In this document: positions 32,034 through 45,500 of the stretch, one piece after another
How positions within the stretch are numbered: position 1 is the first letter of the stretch
Layout of the letters: each line of letters starts with the position of its first letter
Source of the DNA: Parietaria judaica
Taxonomy: Eukaryota > Streptophyta > Magnoliopsida > Rosales > Urticaceae
Length of the DNA stretch: 64,000 bases
Assembly: GCA_954871525.1 (NCBI GenBank)
Contig: OX940872.1
Coordinates: forward strand, 26,383,746-26,447,745
Direction of reading: 5' to 3'
Position numbers and translations under genes: made by a program
Notes under the pieces: model-generated
What the model saw: the letters and a program-made list of their open reading frames with translations, nothing else
What the model was told of the DNA's origin: nothing
Database searches by the model: none

Positions 32034-33552
32034 ATGGGCGCTGGGAAAGTGACGGTGATCGGAATCTCCATCGTACTCGTGGTGGGGGTGGTCATCGCCC
32101 TCATTGCCGGAGTCACCCACAAGAGCGGTGGCAATGGCTCAGGTGGGAGCGACGTCCTCGCGACCACATCCAAGGCGGTGGCGGCCATCTGCCGGCCCAC
32201 GGATTACCAGGAGGCGTGCGTGAAATCGCTCGGTTCGCTCGCTAACAATGCTACCGCCTCGCCAAAGGACCTCATCCAAGCTGCCATTCACTCTACCATC
32301 GAGAAGGTATATATAGGGTCGTGTCTGAAGGGAAGCGGAGGAAGCTAGCGTCTACGATAAAAAAAAAAAAGTACTTCCAAAAAATTCAAATTAAAAATTC
32401 TGAAATTACTTTAAATTGAATTTGATAAAATACTTTTGTCTTTGAAAATGCCAAATGCTAGACGGGTCTTATTCAAATGAATACAATGTATAATATTATA
32501 CAATTGTATTAAAATACTTTTGCTTCAAAATTTAATTTTACAATTTTGATAAAGGCTTCAAAATTACTTGCGTTGGGCCTCGAAAATCTAAGTCAAACAT
32601 ATATATATATATACCTTGTGTTTTTAAAAACTCACTTGATTTTAAAATGTTACGTCCTCTTGCATGCATGGAATTAATCACGTTAATTGGGAAATACGAG
32701 ATAACTATAACCGTCTAAAATAAACTTAATATTGTTACACATTACGTGCATGCGCGGTTAAACTCAAGGTAACATACTTGCCGATCGGATGATCAGGTGA
32801 AGTTGGCATTGCAAAAGTCGTCGGAGCTCACCGGTAACGTGACGGAGCCCTACAACAAGATGTCCATGGAGGACTGCAAGGACCTGATGCAGTTCGCCGT
32901 CGCCGAGCTTCAGTCGTCGTTCTCGATGGTCGGGGACAGCGACCTCCACACGATGGACCAGCGCGAGGCGGAGCTGTTGAACTGGCTCAGCGCAGTCCTC
33001 TCGTACCAAGATACGTGCATGGACGGCATCGAGGACCCTAAGCTCAAGAAGCAGATGTCCGACGGCATGGTCGACGCCACCGAGCTAACCAGCAACGCGC
33101 TTGCGATCATCTCCGCCATCTCCAAGATCATGAGCAGCTTCAAGATCCCCAACTTGAACTTCAACGCGTCCGAGGCCTTCTCGCGCCACCTCCTCGAGGC
33201 GTCCGACGAGGACAGCACGTACCCGTCGTGGTTCTCGGCGGCCGACAGGAAGCTGCTGGCCAGCAGGGGCACCGGTAATGTGCCGCCCAACGTGGTGGTG
33301 GCCAAAGACGGGAGCGGAAACTACAAGACCATCGGGGAGGCGCTGGCGGCGTACCCGAAGAACCACCGGGGAAGATACGTGATATACGTGAAGGCCGGTA
33401 TATACAGGGAGTACATCACCGTAACCAAGGACCAAGTCAACGTGTTCATGTACGGCGACGGACCACGGAAGACCATCGTTACCGGTGACAAGAGTAACAA
33501 AGGCGGTTATACTACCTTCCAGACTGCCTCGTTTTGTATGTTCCTATCTTTC

Positions 33553-33586
<34 letters not shown>

Positions 33587-34809
33587 CACATCTCATGCAT
33601 ATTTTTTCTTCAATTATACGTATCTTAAATATTAAAATATGTTTTTGAATTGAACGTCAGATATTTCATTTTTATAGGCATAAATACCTTTAAGTACTTT
33701 AAGGCGCTAGTTTTGTAGACTTTGGTTTTTGCATGGCGATTTTAAATTTTAGGAAATGTGCTGCTAATTTGGTTGAATTGAGGGTATTTATGCCGCAAGT
33801 TTTTGAGAGATAGGATATTAGACGTCGGACAAGCCTTACACATGTCAATTATCGCTTGACATGTAACAACGTAAATTGGTACCAAGGAAAATTCGATTTT
33901 AAACACTAGATATTTTGCCGCTACTTTTTATTTTTGAGAATATGTGTTCGAAGTGAAATTACTTAAGGGTATTTATGTCGCTATTTTCTCTAGAAAATGA
34001 GCAACTTTTTCTTTCTTTCTCCCTAAAGCATATCTAATCTAGTAGTTTTCTGTAATTGCAAAAGTTGAAAAAATATTTAATTTTGATAAAAAAAAAATCT
34101 GAAATGTGCAGCCGCAATAGGACAAGGGTTCATAGCGAAGTCAATGGGATTCCAGAACACTGCCGGACCAGACGGCCATCAGGCGGTGGCGCTCCGTGTG
34201 CAGTCTGACATGTCCGCATTCTACAACTGCCGGATGGACGGCTACCAAGACACGCTTTACGTACAGAGCCATCGTCAGTTCTACCGCAACTGCGTCATCT
34301 CGGGCACCGTTGACTTCATCTTCGGGGACGGCACTGTCGTCATCCAGAACTGCCTCATCATAGTGCGCAAGCCCGGCGAGGGCCAGAAGAACGCCGTCAC
34401 AGCACAGGGCCGGACTAACAGGCACGAGCCAAGTGGGATCGTCATCCAGAATTGCCGGATCGTGCCGGAACAGAAGCTCTTCCCTGAGAGATTCAAGTAC
34501 CCCACCTTCCTTGGCCGGCCGTGGAAGGAGTACTCGAGGACGATCATCATGGAGTCCACCATCGGTGACCTCGTCCAGCCCACCGGCTGGATGGAGTGGC
34601 AAGGAACGTTCGCACTAAACACGCTGGAGTACCGGGAGTACGCCAACCGCGGCCCCGGCGCTGCCACCAACCGTCGTGTCCGGTGGAAGGGCTTAAAGAT
34701 CATCACCGACCGCAACGAGGCCCTGCAGTACACCCCCGGCCCCTTCCTTAAGGGAAACCTCTGGTTGAGATACACCGGCGCCCCGTACTTCCTCGGTTTC
34801 AGGCGCTGA
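32034..34809 (+). CDS. Type-I pectin methylesterase with inhibitor pro-domain
   Basis: Three exons, 32034-32306, 32797-33535 and 34112-34809, close in phase and encode 569 residues. An N-terminal hydrophobic anchor (~6-28) targets the secretory path. A PMEI-like pro-domain (~45-205) contains C53, C62, C118 and C165. The processing motif RKLL (242-245) is where Golgi subtilases cut. The mature esterase (~258-560) has GYQDTLY with D384, SGTVDFIFG with D405 and LGRPW with R473, the catalytic Asp pair and Arg, plus TAQGR. It removes methyl esters from cell-wall homogalacturonan, tuning stiffness and Ca-crosslinking. The usual FGNA after VDFI reads FGDG. Exons are GC-rich. Intron 1 (490 bp) and intron 2 (576 bp) are AT-rich and intron 2 carries a candidate MITE. 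Confidence is high. Confidence 0.95.
33676..33985 (+). mobile_element. Candidate MITE inside pectin methylesterase intron 2
   Basis: Inverted ends AGGCATAAATACCTTTAAGTA and TACTTAAGGG-like (reverse complement AGCGACATAAATACCC) lie about 310 bp apart. They resemble the MULE-type MITE ends elsewhere in the window. No target duplication was found, so the limits are uncertain. Confidence 0.45.
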
Positions 34810-35484
34810 TCGTCGTCATCGTTTATTCTGTGGCAGACAGCAGCTTCCTTATTTTTCTCAGCGCACGGATTTATCAAACATGAATTCAATAATGTATTAT
34901 TTCTTATAAAGCTTATGTTGTGACTTGTGTCTTAATGATTCTGTCACAGGTTTTCTTTCACGTTAACAGTGTAATATTTGTTTGTTTTAGACTTGATATA
35001 TTTGAACCTCGCTTTTTGAACCTCAATGTCAATGTTACTTCTATTGAGAAACTTATATAAATATCAGCATTTTATATATGAGCATTCACAACTACATGTT
35101 CCATAATTTATATCTCTCAATTCGGTTCTAAAATCACTGACTTCGGACCTGACTCGTTTGGGGATATTATAGTTGAATTCGGTGTTACGGGAATTCGGGG
35201 ATAACATCGGTTCTAAAATAACTGAACCGAAACCTACTCATCCGGAGATATTATCTCGACTTCAGTGTTCAATGTCCGAATTCGGGTTTGTTTCTCGTTG
35301 GGGAATATTAAGACCAACCTCGGTGATTAAAATGTCGACTTCGGTGATTTCAACATTATATACCGAGAACAGTTTCCCGAGGCTATTCGTCTTCCCCTAA
35401 CACCAAACACGGACGGAACTTACTGAGTTCGACGTTACAATCCCACTCTTCCATTCGAACACCAAAGTTATCTTAATCCGTAAC
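34810..35484. other. 3' flank plus TTCGG-rich repeat
   Basis: 34810-35100 is the 3' UTR and flank of the esterase gene. 35110-35430 is rich in TTCGG and CCGAA words (GACTTCGG, GAATTCGGG) and resembles 47570-47845. The repeat class is not recognised. Confidence 0.5.
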
Positions 35485-36690
35485 TGTTATGGGGTAATTT
35501 TGTAAAGGTTATTTAATAAAGGAAAATTATTTAATTAATTATTTCTTTATAAAATAAACCTATTTTTTACCAAAATATTCACCGGAGGTCCGTTTTCGTA
35601 AAAAAAAAAGGGTCCCGATGATCCCAAAAATATCAAAAAACCCAAAAACGACATAAAGGCGAAAATCGGCCTCGGGGACCACCCGAGGCCTCCGAGGGCC
35701 CTCCGGGACCTCCGGCGGGGCCTCATCGCCCCTCTGCAGGGCCCACAAGGGTCAAAGCTTACTCTGCCACGTGTCAACACGCCACTGGGCGCGAGGGAAA
35801 CACCCCAGCCAATCACAGCGTGACACGTGGGTGATGAGCCAGCAACTTGGAGCCCAAGTTTCAGCGAGCCCGCCGCCTTCCGGCCGCGCGTGAGGGCGCG
35901 TCGCTGCTCCGATCGCCGTGATATTTGCGGCAATGGATCGGCCACGTCCCGGGGCGTCAGAAAAACATATAATTTTCCCCCAGGGGCCTCCCGGATGAGG
36001 TGATAATTGCAAAACAAGACCCGGGTTTTTTCCTATAAATAGGAGCTCGGGTCTCCTTCATTCACAACACATTTTTCACCCGAGAAAACACTTGGGAAAC
36101 GCCTCAAAAGCTCCCAAAACTCTCTCTAAACTTCCAAAAACCGATATTCACTCAAATATCCCGCTAATGTTGAGCGTCAGAGCTGAATCGGGGGGCAAAA
36201 CCCTCGTTTCTCCCTGACCGCGGTGTTGTTTTGTCAGGTCCCGGAAGAGAGAAATACAACAAGAGCGGAAGCTCTGGAGACAATTCTGGCACGATATACG
36301 ACTTCCCCTGTCTAGGTTCGGGATCAGCGTGGTGCTCGTTCTATCCTTTAGCCTTTATATCTCACGCAGATATACTGACTTTACCGATAGAGCGCAGGAC
36401 CCGGATCTGAATTAATGACGCTGACCGGAGGTGTTATCCACCAGGGTTCATCTCAAAGTCAACTCTGCGACCATTCCCACGCGGAGACCGAATCTTTGTG
36501 TGCTTGAACCTGTCATCAGACGGTGTCCGGGCCCGGATCTGGTCCCGTGTCAGGAGAAAGATCCGAACGACTTTGAGGTGCCAGAAGCCCAAACTCAAAA
36601 CCCACCAAAAAGTCCACAAGACGACGTTAAGCCCGGCCCAGCACGAGCAATTGGGCCGCTAATGGATTGAAGCATTTTTCTGCATCAACA
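35485..36690 (+). mobile_element. Solo LTR of an LTR retrotransposon
   Basis: The 1206-bp block starts TGTTATGGGG and ends GCATCAACA (TG...CA termini with inverted TGTT/AACA). It is flanked by exact 5-bp duplications GTAAC at 35480-35484 and 36691-36695. It carries its own promoter signal (TATAAATAGG at about 36034) followed by a CT/CA-rich transcript start area. A TTGAGCGTCAGAGC and GACCGCGGTG region typical of gypsy-class LTRs comes next. No primer-binding site, gag-pol or second LTR is present, so this is the product of LTR-LTR recombination. It is GC-rich in its first half. Confidence 0.92.
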
Positions 36691-36695
36691 GTAAC

Positions 36696-37357
36696 TATCC
36701 TTTAAAAATCCTAATCGTAAACCTAACACTGCAAACCTAAGATCAAATGCGCATTTGAATACACACGATCGAGAGCAAAAATCGAACCTAATATCAAATA
36801 AATGCTATAAACACGATCGAGAGAGAAAAAATCGAACCTTGAGTAACTTCAAATATTGATTCTTGAGACGGCTTTAGGTCGAGGATAATGAGGTCGGGGA
36901 TACGAATGGGGGGCGATGTTGTAAACTCGATTGTCGATGATATTGTCTGAGGGTCGGTGAAGAGTTACAAAAGTGGTCTCAGGGGCAAGATGAAAACATC
37001 ACTAGATTTCGAATTTTGGAACATTCTTCACCAAGTTTTGAATTTAACTCAAAGGTAACGGTAGATAATGAATTTTCCCTTTGTAAAAGTACGTCCTCTA
37101 AATTTAAAACGATTAAATATTATAAATAAAAAATGGACGTCTGTGCACCAAATTAAAATATATAGGGCATCAGTGTCAAAAATAAAAAGTTGAAAGGGTA
37201 ATCTCGCTAAACTCGACAAGATCAGGGTCTGGTACGGAACTTGTCAAGCAAGTCGAAGCTCGGTTCAACAATCTCAATCATTATCATAGAAATATCCATG
37301 CAGAAGCGTGTCTCTTCTTCTTCTTCTAAAACCCTAATTAATTAAGCAATTCAATCT
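36696..37357. other. Intergenic, upstream of the GCN2-like fragment
   Basis: It includes two close copies of ACACGATCGAGAG (about 36765 and 36812). No gene is supported. Confidence 0.55.
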
Positions 37358-40288
37358 ATGTCAAGACAGAAAATGGCGGCGGAGATCAGGGAAGAGATGA
37401 GAGCCTTGGTGGCGCGAAGCGAGGCGTTCATTACAGAAATAGCCGGCGAGGTTTTCAGGAGACACGGTGCGCAACACCTCGACACGCTTTCGATGCTCCG
37501 TAGGTAATCATCTTCATCATCTTCCTACGTAGTTTCTCATTAGTTCATCATCACCAGTCCACCACTGAATTGCTCAACTTTTTATTTTTATTTTTTTTAT
37601 ATGGGAAAGGCGCATGCTTCCCAAAGAGCTTCACTCGCCTTTTGTTCGTCGGGCCGTCTCCAATCAGGTATCATGTACGGGATGTTCGCGGCACAATTAT
37701 CAATTCTCTTCTAAAAATTAACGATAAGTTTGGATTGGGTCGACTTAGACTTTCATTACTTACCAAAACCTTCACACTTCTTTATATATTAACTTCGTGC
37801 GTTTTCTGTTTGGTTTTTCTTTTCTTCGTCTTATGATCTACTCGGGGCCGGAGGCACTAAGGCGAGCGGGTGTGGCCATCCCCACTTGATTGAAATATTT
37901 TTTTTAATAACTAAATATATATAATTTCTCTATATGTATAAAATGTATCATAATTAAGCAATGTTTTTATACTCTAGTAATGGGTATTTGAGCTCCGTTT
38001 TAACTCTGTCCACTTAAAAGATCAATATTCAATTCCCCTGAATATATATGATCTCTCTATATTAATACTCATCTCTTAATATAAAAATTATTTAATTATA
38101 TATTAAGCAATAATTTCTGCAATTTTATCACAAAATATTTTATGATCTATTTATGATAATTAATTATAAAAAATCCTTTTGGTATCATATCGTATTCTAA
38201 AAATTATGGTTTAATTTTTTTCTACCCCCTCTTATAGAAATCCTAGCTCTGCCCGGGATTTAGTGACTTTTTTCAATGGATGTCTATAAGCTGTCAGCTC
38301 TCAGAGGCAAGAACACATGCATGATTCTTAAGTAATTTATGAATGAATATCAACTATAATTATATAGGTAAAGCTTTTATGTATAGGTTTGTTAAAGGTT
38401 GTAATAGTTTTAGGCATATAAATGAACTTACTATAAGCTGAAGTCAAAGTTAACAAACTGATTCTGTTATAAATTTTGTAAGTATTCATTTTCGCCGCTT
38501 CTGCGTTTTTCGAGATATTATGAACAAGTTATACCAACAATGTTGTTACTTTCTCGGGTTCTTTTTGTTGTTTGTTTTCAGGAACTTAGGTTACCAATAC
38601 AAGTGGCACATAGATTACAGACCACTGGTGTAAGATTCTGCAAGCCTGCAGATCCGACATTACCGATATTGAGGCGGGAGTTACCTGTAATAATGGAGGA
38701 AGCTCTTCCATCAGGTAATACTCATTACTTTTATCTTTAACAATTAAAAGAGTTTGAGTATCTTTGCTCATCTCCGACTACTCTATCCGTGGGCGAAGCT
38801 ATCGAGAAGGCACTTGTGCGCTGTCGGAATTCTCTACCTACTTGGGAGAATGGATGATCGGGAGCAATGTTTATATAGACCCATTCGTGAAACCGACCGA
38901 TAATTGTCATACTGGTTTATTCTTTCAGGTATTTGAAAGATATTGACATTGCGTCTATAAGCCAAATATTCCACAAGAATTGATAGAAGCAAAAAGCCCA
39001 ATCTAATGCAATTTGAGTCTGACATTTTCTCTTAGGTCTTCCTGACAAACACAAACCATCTCAAGAATCTTACTGAAGGCGCCTTGCTCGCTAGCGGTGG
39101 TCGCTACGATGATATTTTTTAAGCAATGTGGGGACGAAAACATGTAAGTTTTGTTTTCCAATGTGAGGTGATAGATAGTTTTCTTTAAATGTGTTGCGTG
39201 GCACAAGAAATATATGTTTGTACACGGTTCTCGCCTAGTGTAGTTTTGTCCGGAATTTGATACCGTAACAAGCAAGATCTTGTTTATTTTTATTTATTTT
39301 TTAGTTTGATTAACTCACTCCTTACATCGGCAGAAATGCAGTTTTGTTTTTCTTCTCTTCTGTTTTTAATAAAAAAATTAACCTAAAATTATGAGAACAT
39401 AACTCAAATGCTCCGAGAGGCGGAGTTGTCGGGGCCAACCTTTCTTTTGAGACTATAATACAACATTCTCTCCTTGATAACAAACTCTCATCGGAGACTG
39501 TAATACAACCTTCTCTCGTAAAGTAATCTAAGCTCTCTCTCCTTTCTTAATTTTCTTTCGCTTCCTCAAAATTGCCTTTTACCGTTGTAACACAAGAAAA
39601 ATGTAGAATTGTTGCATTAGATTAATCTAGAACATTGTAGTACAACAAGTGTTCTAGATTAACCTAGTTCTAGATTTTTCTAAGAATAATTAATGCATAT
39701 TCTACGTTATTCTAATTCTAAGTGATTATAAATACATCTAATCTAGATTGTTTTAAATAAACGTAGAGTATTCTTTACATTTATTGACCTTGTACAGTCG
39801 CATACGTGAAGAAACCATCGACGCTCCTGTTTGCTCCAGAGGCGGCGAGGGTCAAATGAAAGAGTGCATGGAATTAGTTGGTGAGCTTTGGGAAGAGAAC
39901 ATCAAGGTTCGATATTTCAACACCAATATAATTAAACATTTCTCTTTGTTAATAACTATTATGTTCGCTCACGGGTAATAATTCACATTTGGTAGGCGGT
40001 GTATGTTCCAAAACGGATCCGAGTCTTACCGAACAGTACAAGTACGCGAGTGAGCACGACTTTAAATGCCTTGTCATCGTAGGAGACAATGACACTGCTC
40101 ATCCCGGTTCTGTTAAGGTAAGGATTCTTGCAATTGGTCTTCATTTATGCCGTCTTTAAACACGAGGAATAATGATAAACTTTGATGGGGTATAGGTTGG
40201 CCATCTCTATCTGAAGAAAGAGAAGGAGGTGGAGAGAGAGAGCCTTGTTAAGTTCTTGATCGATGCCTTCAGAAACCCGTGCATATAG
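37358..40288 (+). pseudogene. GCN2: Pseudogene of the HisRS-like domain of the GCN2 eIF2-alpha kinase
   Basis: Pieces in order match the C-terminal histidyl-tRNA-synthetase-like region of plant GCN2. 37358-37504 gives EEMRALVARSEAFI and GEVFRRHGAQHL. About 37610-37665 gives ELHSPFVRRAVSNQ. About 38580-38715 gives ELRLPIQVAHRLQTTGVRFC. About 38805-38930 gives NVYIDPFVKPTDNCHTGLFF. About 39034-39120 gives LTEGALLASGGRYDDIF. 39793-39906, 39993-40118 and 40196-40288 give CSRGGEGQMKECMELVGELW, DPSLTEQYKYASEHDFKCLV and GHLYLKKEKEV, then a stop. GCN2 senses uncharged tRNA through this region. There is no kinase domain, internal segments are missing, and the piece after GGRYDDIF runs into TAA. Exon-like borders survive, so it is a decayed genomic duplicate rather than a retrocopy. 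Confidence 0.8.
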
Positions 40289-42538
40289 AATTAGTTAAAC
40301 GCTTTCTCGAGTGCGTAGTGATGTTTAACCTGCCGATACAACCCGAGTAATTAGGATTATTTATGTCGTTTATTTATTAATTTAGAGACGCGTCGTTTAT
40401 TTATGCTTTGAAGTTTAATTAATTATTCTAGCCCATGTTGGGCCGTTAAGTTATAATATTTTCTCTAATATAAGAGAGCTCGTGTTGATGAAAAACGTAG
40501 CCAATAAACGTTCAAAACAAAGTGAATCGAAATTAGATACAAAAGCCGTATAACATGAATAAAAATTAACTTACATGAAGTCTAGTAGTTTTGCCTCAAG
40601 ACTATTCTCACGTAACATTCTTAAACAAAATAACTCGAAATCACAACTTTAACTGAAGCATCCAAAATTCACAACAGATGTTGTAATTAAGAATACCCAC
40701 GGCAGGCTTAGCAAGAAAAAAGGGAAAAAACTGAAAAAGCACAGCAATTTTTCATCCGAAGAAGTTTTGCTTGTCCGAAACATGTTTTTGCCTTTTAAAA
40801 AAAAAAACTATTAAATTATTATTATATATAAATATCATTATTTGTGCCACTAAGATCCCTTTTTAATAGCTAACTTGTGTATGTTTGTTGCAAATATCCC
40901 AACTTAGTCGTGATAAAAATACTTAATTAACAAAAGCGATTGTATTTTTCATTTATTTTTTTAATTTTTTAAATATATTATTTACAGTTTGGGAATTCTA
41001 TTTAGCTACCTGATTTGTTAGGATTCACTAATAATTGTAGAATATTTGATTGGATGTATTTTATGAAGCAGTCTTAGTTATCATTATGTCCCCCTTATAA
41101 ATAGGCGTTAGTAAATTTCATTAAGTAACTTTTGTAATTTCTTTTCTGACCTTTCTCCCAAATTTCATTTCTTTGTTCTTGGTGTGTTTTTTTGCTAAGA
41201 TCTTTTTCAGGAACCAAAGAGACAAGTTGTTCCAAGTTTGAATACTTTTAGTGTAATTATTATTATCCCTTCAAATTATAGGGTCCGTCGAGCTTATAGA
41301 GCAGCTCGTGGACATGACGAGATCATCACCACCAAGTTTCTTCGTCGTTTACTATTTTAAAGGCTAGAAACTCGCCATCTTTTTCTCGTCGTTTTGCCAC
41401 CAATCTTTACTTTACGAAGGAAACAATTACGCACGTGCTTACGCAACCCAAGCCACTACACACGTACTCGCTGACGTACTTCCCAAAAAGCCCTTACCCC
41501 ACCAAATGACAATCCCACCTGCACATAAATCTGCCTCAGCTTTAGGCTTATCCCAATCTAAATAATATTGTCACTTTTTTGTGTGGATAAAATTTCGTTT
41601 TTTCTTTTTCTTGGATATAGAAATTTATTGAAAGATTAAAACGAAGGATTATGCTGGATAATTGGGATCCCGCTCAAATGGGCCCACAAGTCTAATGAGT
41701 CTACCGGGTCAGGTCGAACCACCATTAAAAGGTACCGGGTCCTCCCGTATCCGGTGAGTTATTCATTAAGTTAATAAGACATGTGCGTTTTTAAACACAT
41801 AAATTTAAGTGGAATGAGGTTTTTCTGATTGGAATTCCTGCAGCGTGGTTGACGAGATAGAGACTTTATCGTTTTCGAACTGTGATCCGGAGCACGTGCG
41901 GCACACAAAACAAGGAGAGGAATCGGCCAGTCAATCCTAATGGCAAAAGTCGCGCACGATTGTTGAAAGCCGGAACTAGTTCTTCTTGATCTAAGTACTA
42001 TTTAATCTAAATAATTATTCGAGGATATATTATACAACAAATTAGTACTATATGTGTGATAGCAAATTATATACAGAAAAGATATAATACATACTACATC
42101 GATATTCAAGCTCCAACTTAATTTAAAATTTAAGAAAAAAAAAAGGAACACTAAAATTAAATTCCCTTAAATTGTGTAAGACTTTCTAGAATTACTAATT
42201 TATAATCCATATAGGAATTTTAAAAAAAATATATTATCTTATTGCAATAAGTGATTATTATAATCATATAGAAAAAACATTTAACTCTTTTTATGTAGTG
42301 CATTAGTATAGTATATTCTATATTGTGTCACCAAATTGATCACGTGATTTGGTTAATTAATGCTTAAATAAGATGGAGCAACTTTACTTGGGCAATACTC
42401 ATTTTGCTTTTGTTTCTTCCCATTATTTTTTTAATGATTAGTAACTAATCCATACACATATACATACACCTCTCTATATATAAACCCTACATGACTAGAC
42501 ACATAAGAATCATTCGAATCAAACCAAAATACACTGCA
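40289..42538. other. Long intergenic region before the P450 gene
   Basis: No gene is supported. It is AT-rich from 40800 to 41250 and 42000 to 42480. The P450 promoter side has CTCTATATATAAACCC at about 42471-42486, a good TATA box some 55-65 bp before the ATG at 42539. Confidence 0.6.
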
Positions 42539-45500
42539 ATGGAAGAGTCATCACTCTACACAATCGCCGTCTCTTTGATCGTTCTCTCATTCGCTTTCAA
42601 GCTCTTCATCCGCGCCAAAACGGACCGCAAAAACCTCCCGCCGGGCCCGCCCGCCCTCCCCGTCATCGGCCACCTCTACCTCCTCAAAATCCCGCTCCAC
42701 CGCCCGCTCCGCCAGCTCTCCGACAAGTACGGAGGGGTCGTGGCGCTCCGGTTCGGCTCCAGGCGGGTCGTTATCCTCTCGTCTCCGTCCGCCGTGGAGG
42801 AGTGCTTCACCACGAACGATGTAATCCTCGCCAACCGGCCGCGCTTCCTCATGACAAAGCACATCGCCTACAACCACACCACCGTCTCCACCGCGCCCTA
42901 CGGCGACCACTGGCGCAACCTCCGCCGCATCGGCGCCGTCGAGATCTTCTCGGCCGGGCGGCTCAAGGCCTTCGCGGGCATCAGGCGCGACGAGGTTCGG
43001 CGGCTCCTGATCAAGCTCTCCGCCAACGCGGCTGCGAGCGGCGTCGGCGGGGCGGACGGGTTCGGGAGGGTGGAGCTGAAGTCGGCGCTGTCGGAGATGA
43101 CGTTCAACGTGATTCTGAGGATGGTGGCGGGGAAGCGGTACTACGGGGACGACGTGTCGGACGAGGACGAGGCGCGGCAGTTCCGGGGGATCATGAAGGA
43201 GGCGACGGCCACGGCGGGGGTGGCGAACGCGGCGGACTACTTGCCGGTGCTGAAGTGGTTCGGCGGGGGCGGCGAGGGGTACGAGAACAAGGTGAAGAGG
43301 CTGGCGAAGCGCACGGACGGGTTCCTGCAAGGGCTGGTGGAGGAGCACCGGGAGAGGAAGGAGAGCAAGAACACCATGATCGACCACTTGCTTTCTCTTC
43401 AGGAATTTCAGCCAGAATACTACACTGACCAAATCATCAAAGGCTTCGTTCTGGTTAGTCTCTCTTCTCAATATAATATATTCACTTCATCACTTGTTGT
43501 TTCAGAATCTAGATTTAGAGGACCACGCGTTCATGTCTTGATCATAGACAGAGACCTCACTTCCATAAGCATTTAATTGATAATAATAATTGAGTATACT
43601 CGCCATATCTATAGAATATCACATAATATTATTAGGGGTTAATCCCGGCGAAAGTAACAATAGTTTTAAAAAAATGGACCAATAAATTCTAATTTTTTTA
43701 TTGCCCGGAAAAAGTTTCAATTCTTTAGTTTTGTGTCAGCCTATTGGTACCTCCGTAAAAACAAAAATAAAAATCGTCCTCCACTGTTAATCATGCCACC
43801 GTTACAAAATTTTATCCACATTTTCGGAGTAAATTAGCCATAGGAAAGTTGGACGATCAAAGATAATCGTGGATATGTACTTAAGTGAGCAAAATTGCTT
43901 ATTAATTCAACGCCGAAAACGGCATAATCCATGGTTTGGAATTTTCACGAAAGTGATATGAGGAGACAAAACAAGAGAATTGAAACTTTATTCTGGTAAA
44001 AAAAAAAGCAATGGAGTACAAAACCAAAACGTTGACGTGGCGTGAGTAATGTTGGAGGACAAAAATTTTGACGGAGGTACCTAAAGGGATACAAAACAAA
44101 ACAAAACAAAAGAATTGAAACTTTGTCTGGGCAAAAAAAAGAATTGGAACTTATTCGTCCGTTATTTGAAAGTATTGATACTTTTGCCGGGATTAAACAT
44201 TATTAGATATATTTTGTATATGAACGTGATATTCTTGACTAAATTTACATAATATTTAATATTAAAAAATACATTATGTACTATTAGGTATTAAGTCAAT
44301 TTTGCATTATTTTACATTATATAAAATATCTATATCATAGGTATAATATAATTTATATCAAATTAAGGTATACAAAAAGGTTACATTTTATTTTCAAAAC
44401 TTGTATTAGAGATAATTGCGACAAACAATTTCAAACTTTGGTCATCTGAGATGACACGAACTTAAAATGAAAAATAACAATAAAAATACCTACATAAGCA
44501 AATTCAATGAGTCGTTCAACTTTTATTTTTTTTTTGCATCGAAATGAAATAAGAGAATTTTTTTTTTAATTTTTTTTTTTGCGGCGATTAACACTAAATA
44601 TTCGATATGATTTGGGTTAATTGCGGCAAAAATACCCAACCTTTGGTCAAATTCTCTGCTGTGTATACAACCTCCGTAAATGGCGGCAAAAGTACCCAAA
44701 TTTTGCATTTGGGAGTTGACCAAAAAAATTCACCTATGTGGCAATCACCCTTTGCCACGTGGCATGCCACATGGCACTTGGCCGCCACGTGGCATGCCAC
44801 GTAATTATTTTTTTAAAATAATTTAAAAAAAAAAACTTTTTTATTTTTTTTTTAAAATAAAATTATTTTTCCATAATAACCAATTATGAGTATTTAAATT
44901 TAAATATTCATTATTAGTTTTGTTATTAAATATAATTATTCATTTTAGAAAAGTGGATCAAACAAAATAAATAAAGAAAAAAATCACCGTTCACGGTTCA
45001 CTCAAGCTTCGCCTTCGATCCAGTTCACGGGTGAAATAAAATCGCTTAATATGTTTAGTAAAAATAATCAATAATAATCATATGATTATTTAACGACAAT
45101 TTTCAAAACAAGAATAATATATAAATAAAAAAACATATTAAACAATTATTATTTATATAAAATACAAACACACAAAAAAATCATGCAAACAAATAAACAT
45201 AATTTTTTGTTAAATATAAATATGACTACTATTTTTTGTTTTTCAATAAGTGGTGTGTATTTAATTATGTCTTGACTTTTTAAACAATTTTGATGTGTTT
45301 ATTAGTTATTATTATTATTATTAAACAATTTTATTCGACGCGTGAACCGGATCGAAAACGGAGTTCAAGTGAACCGTGAGCGGTGGTTTTTATTTCGTTC
45401 TACCCACTTTTCTAAAAATAAATAATTATAACCAATAATGAATATTTATATTTAAATATTCATTATTTGTTATTATCTTAAAAATATTTTTATTAAAAAA

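Noticed and set aside
35547..36017. Minus frame of 156 codons inside the solo LTR
   Set aside because: GC-rich LTR DNA with no family similarity; the LTR signature explains the region.
37570..37836. Plus 88-codon frame in the GCN2-like fragment
   Set aside because: Hydrophobic chance frame across an exon-intron border; the HisRS-like match is in another frame.
42587..43471. Minus 294-codon frame opposite the P450 exon
   Set aside because: Antisense shadow of a GC-rich exon; the plus frame has all P450 landmarks.
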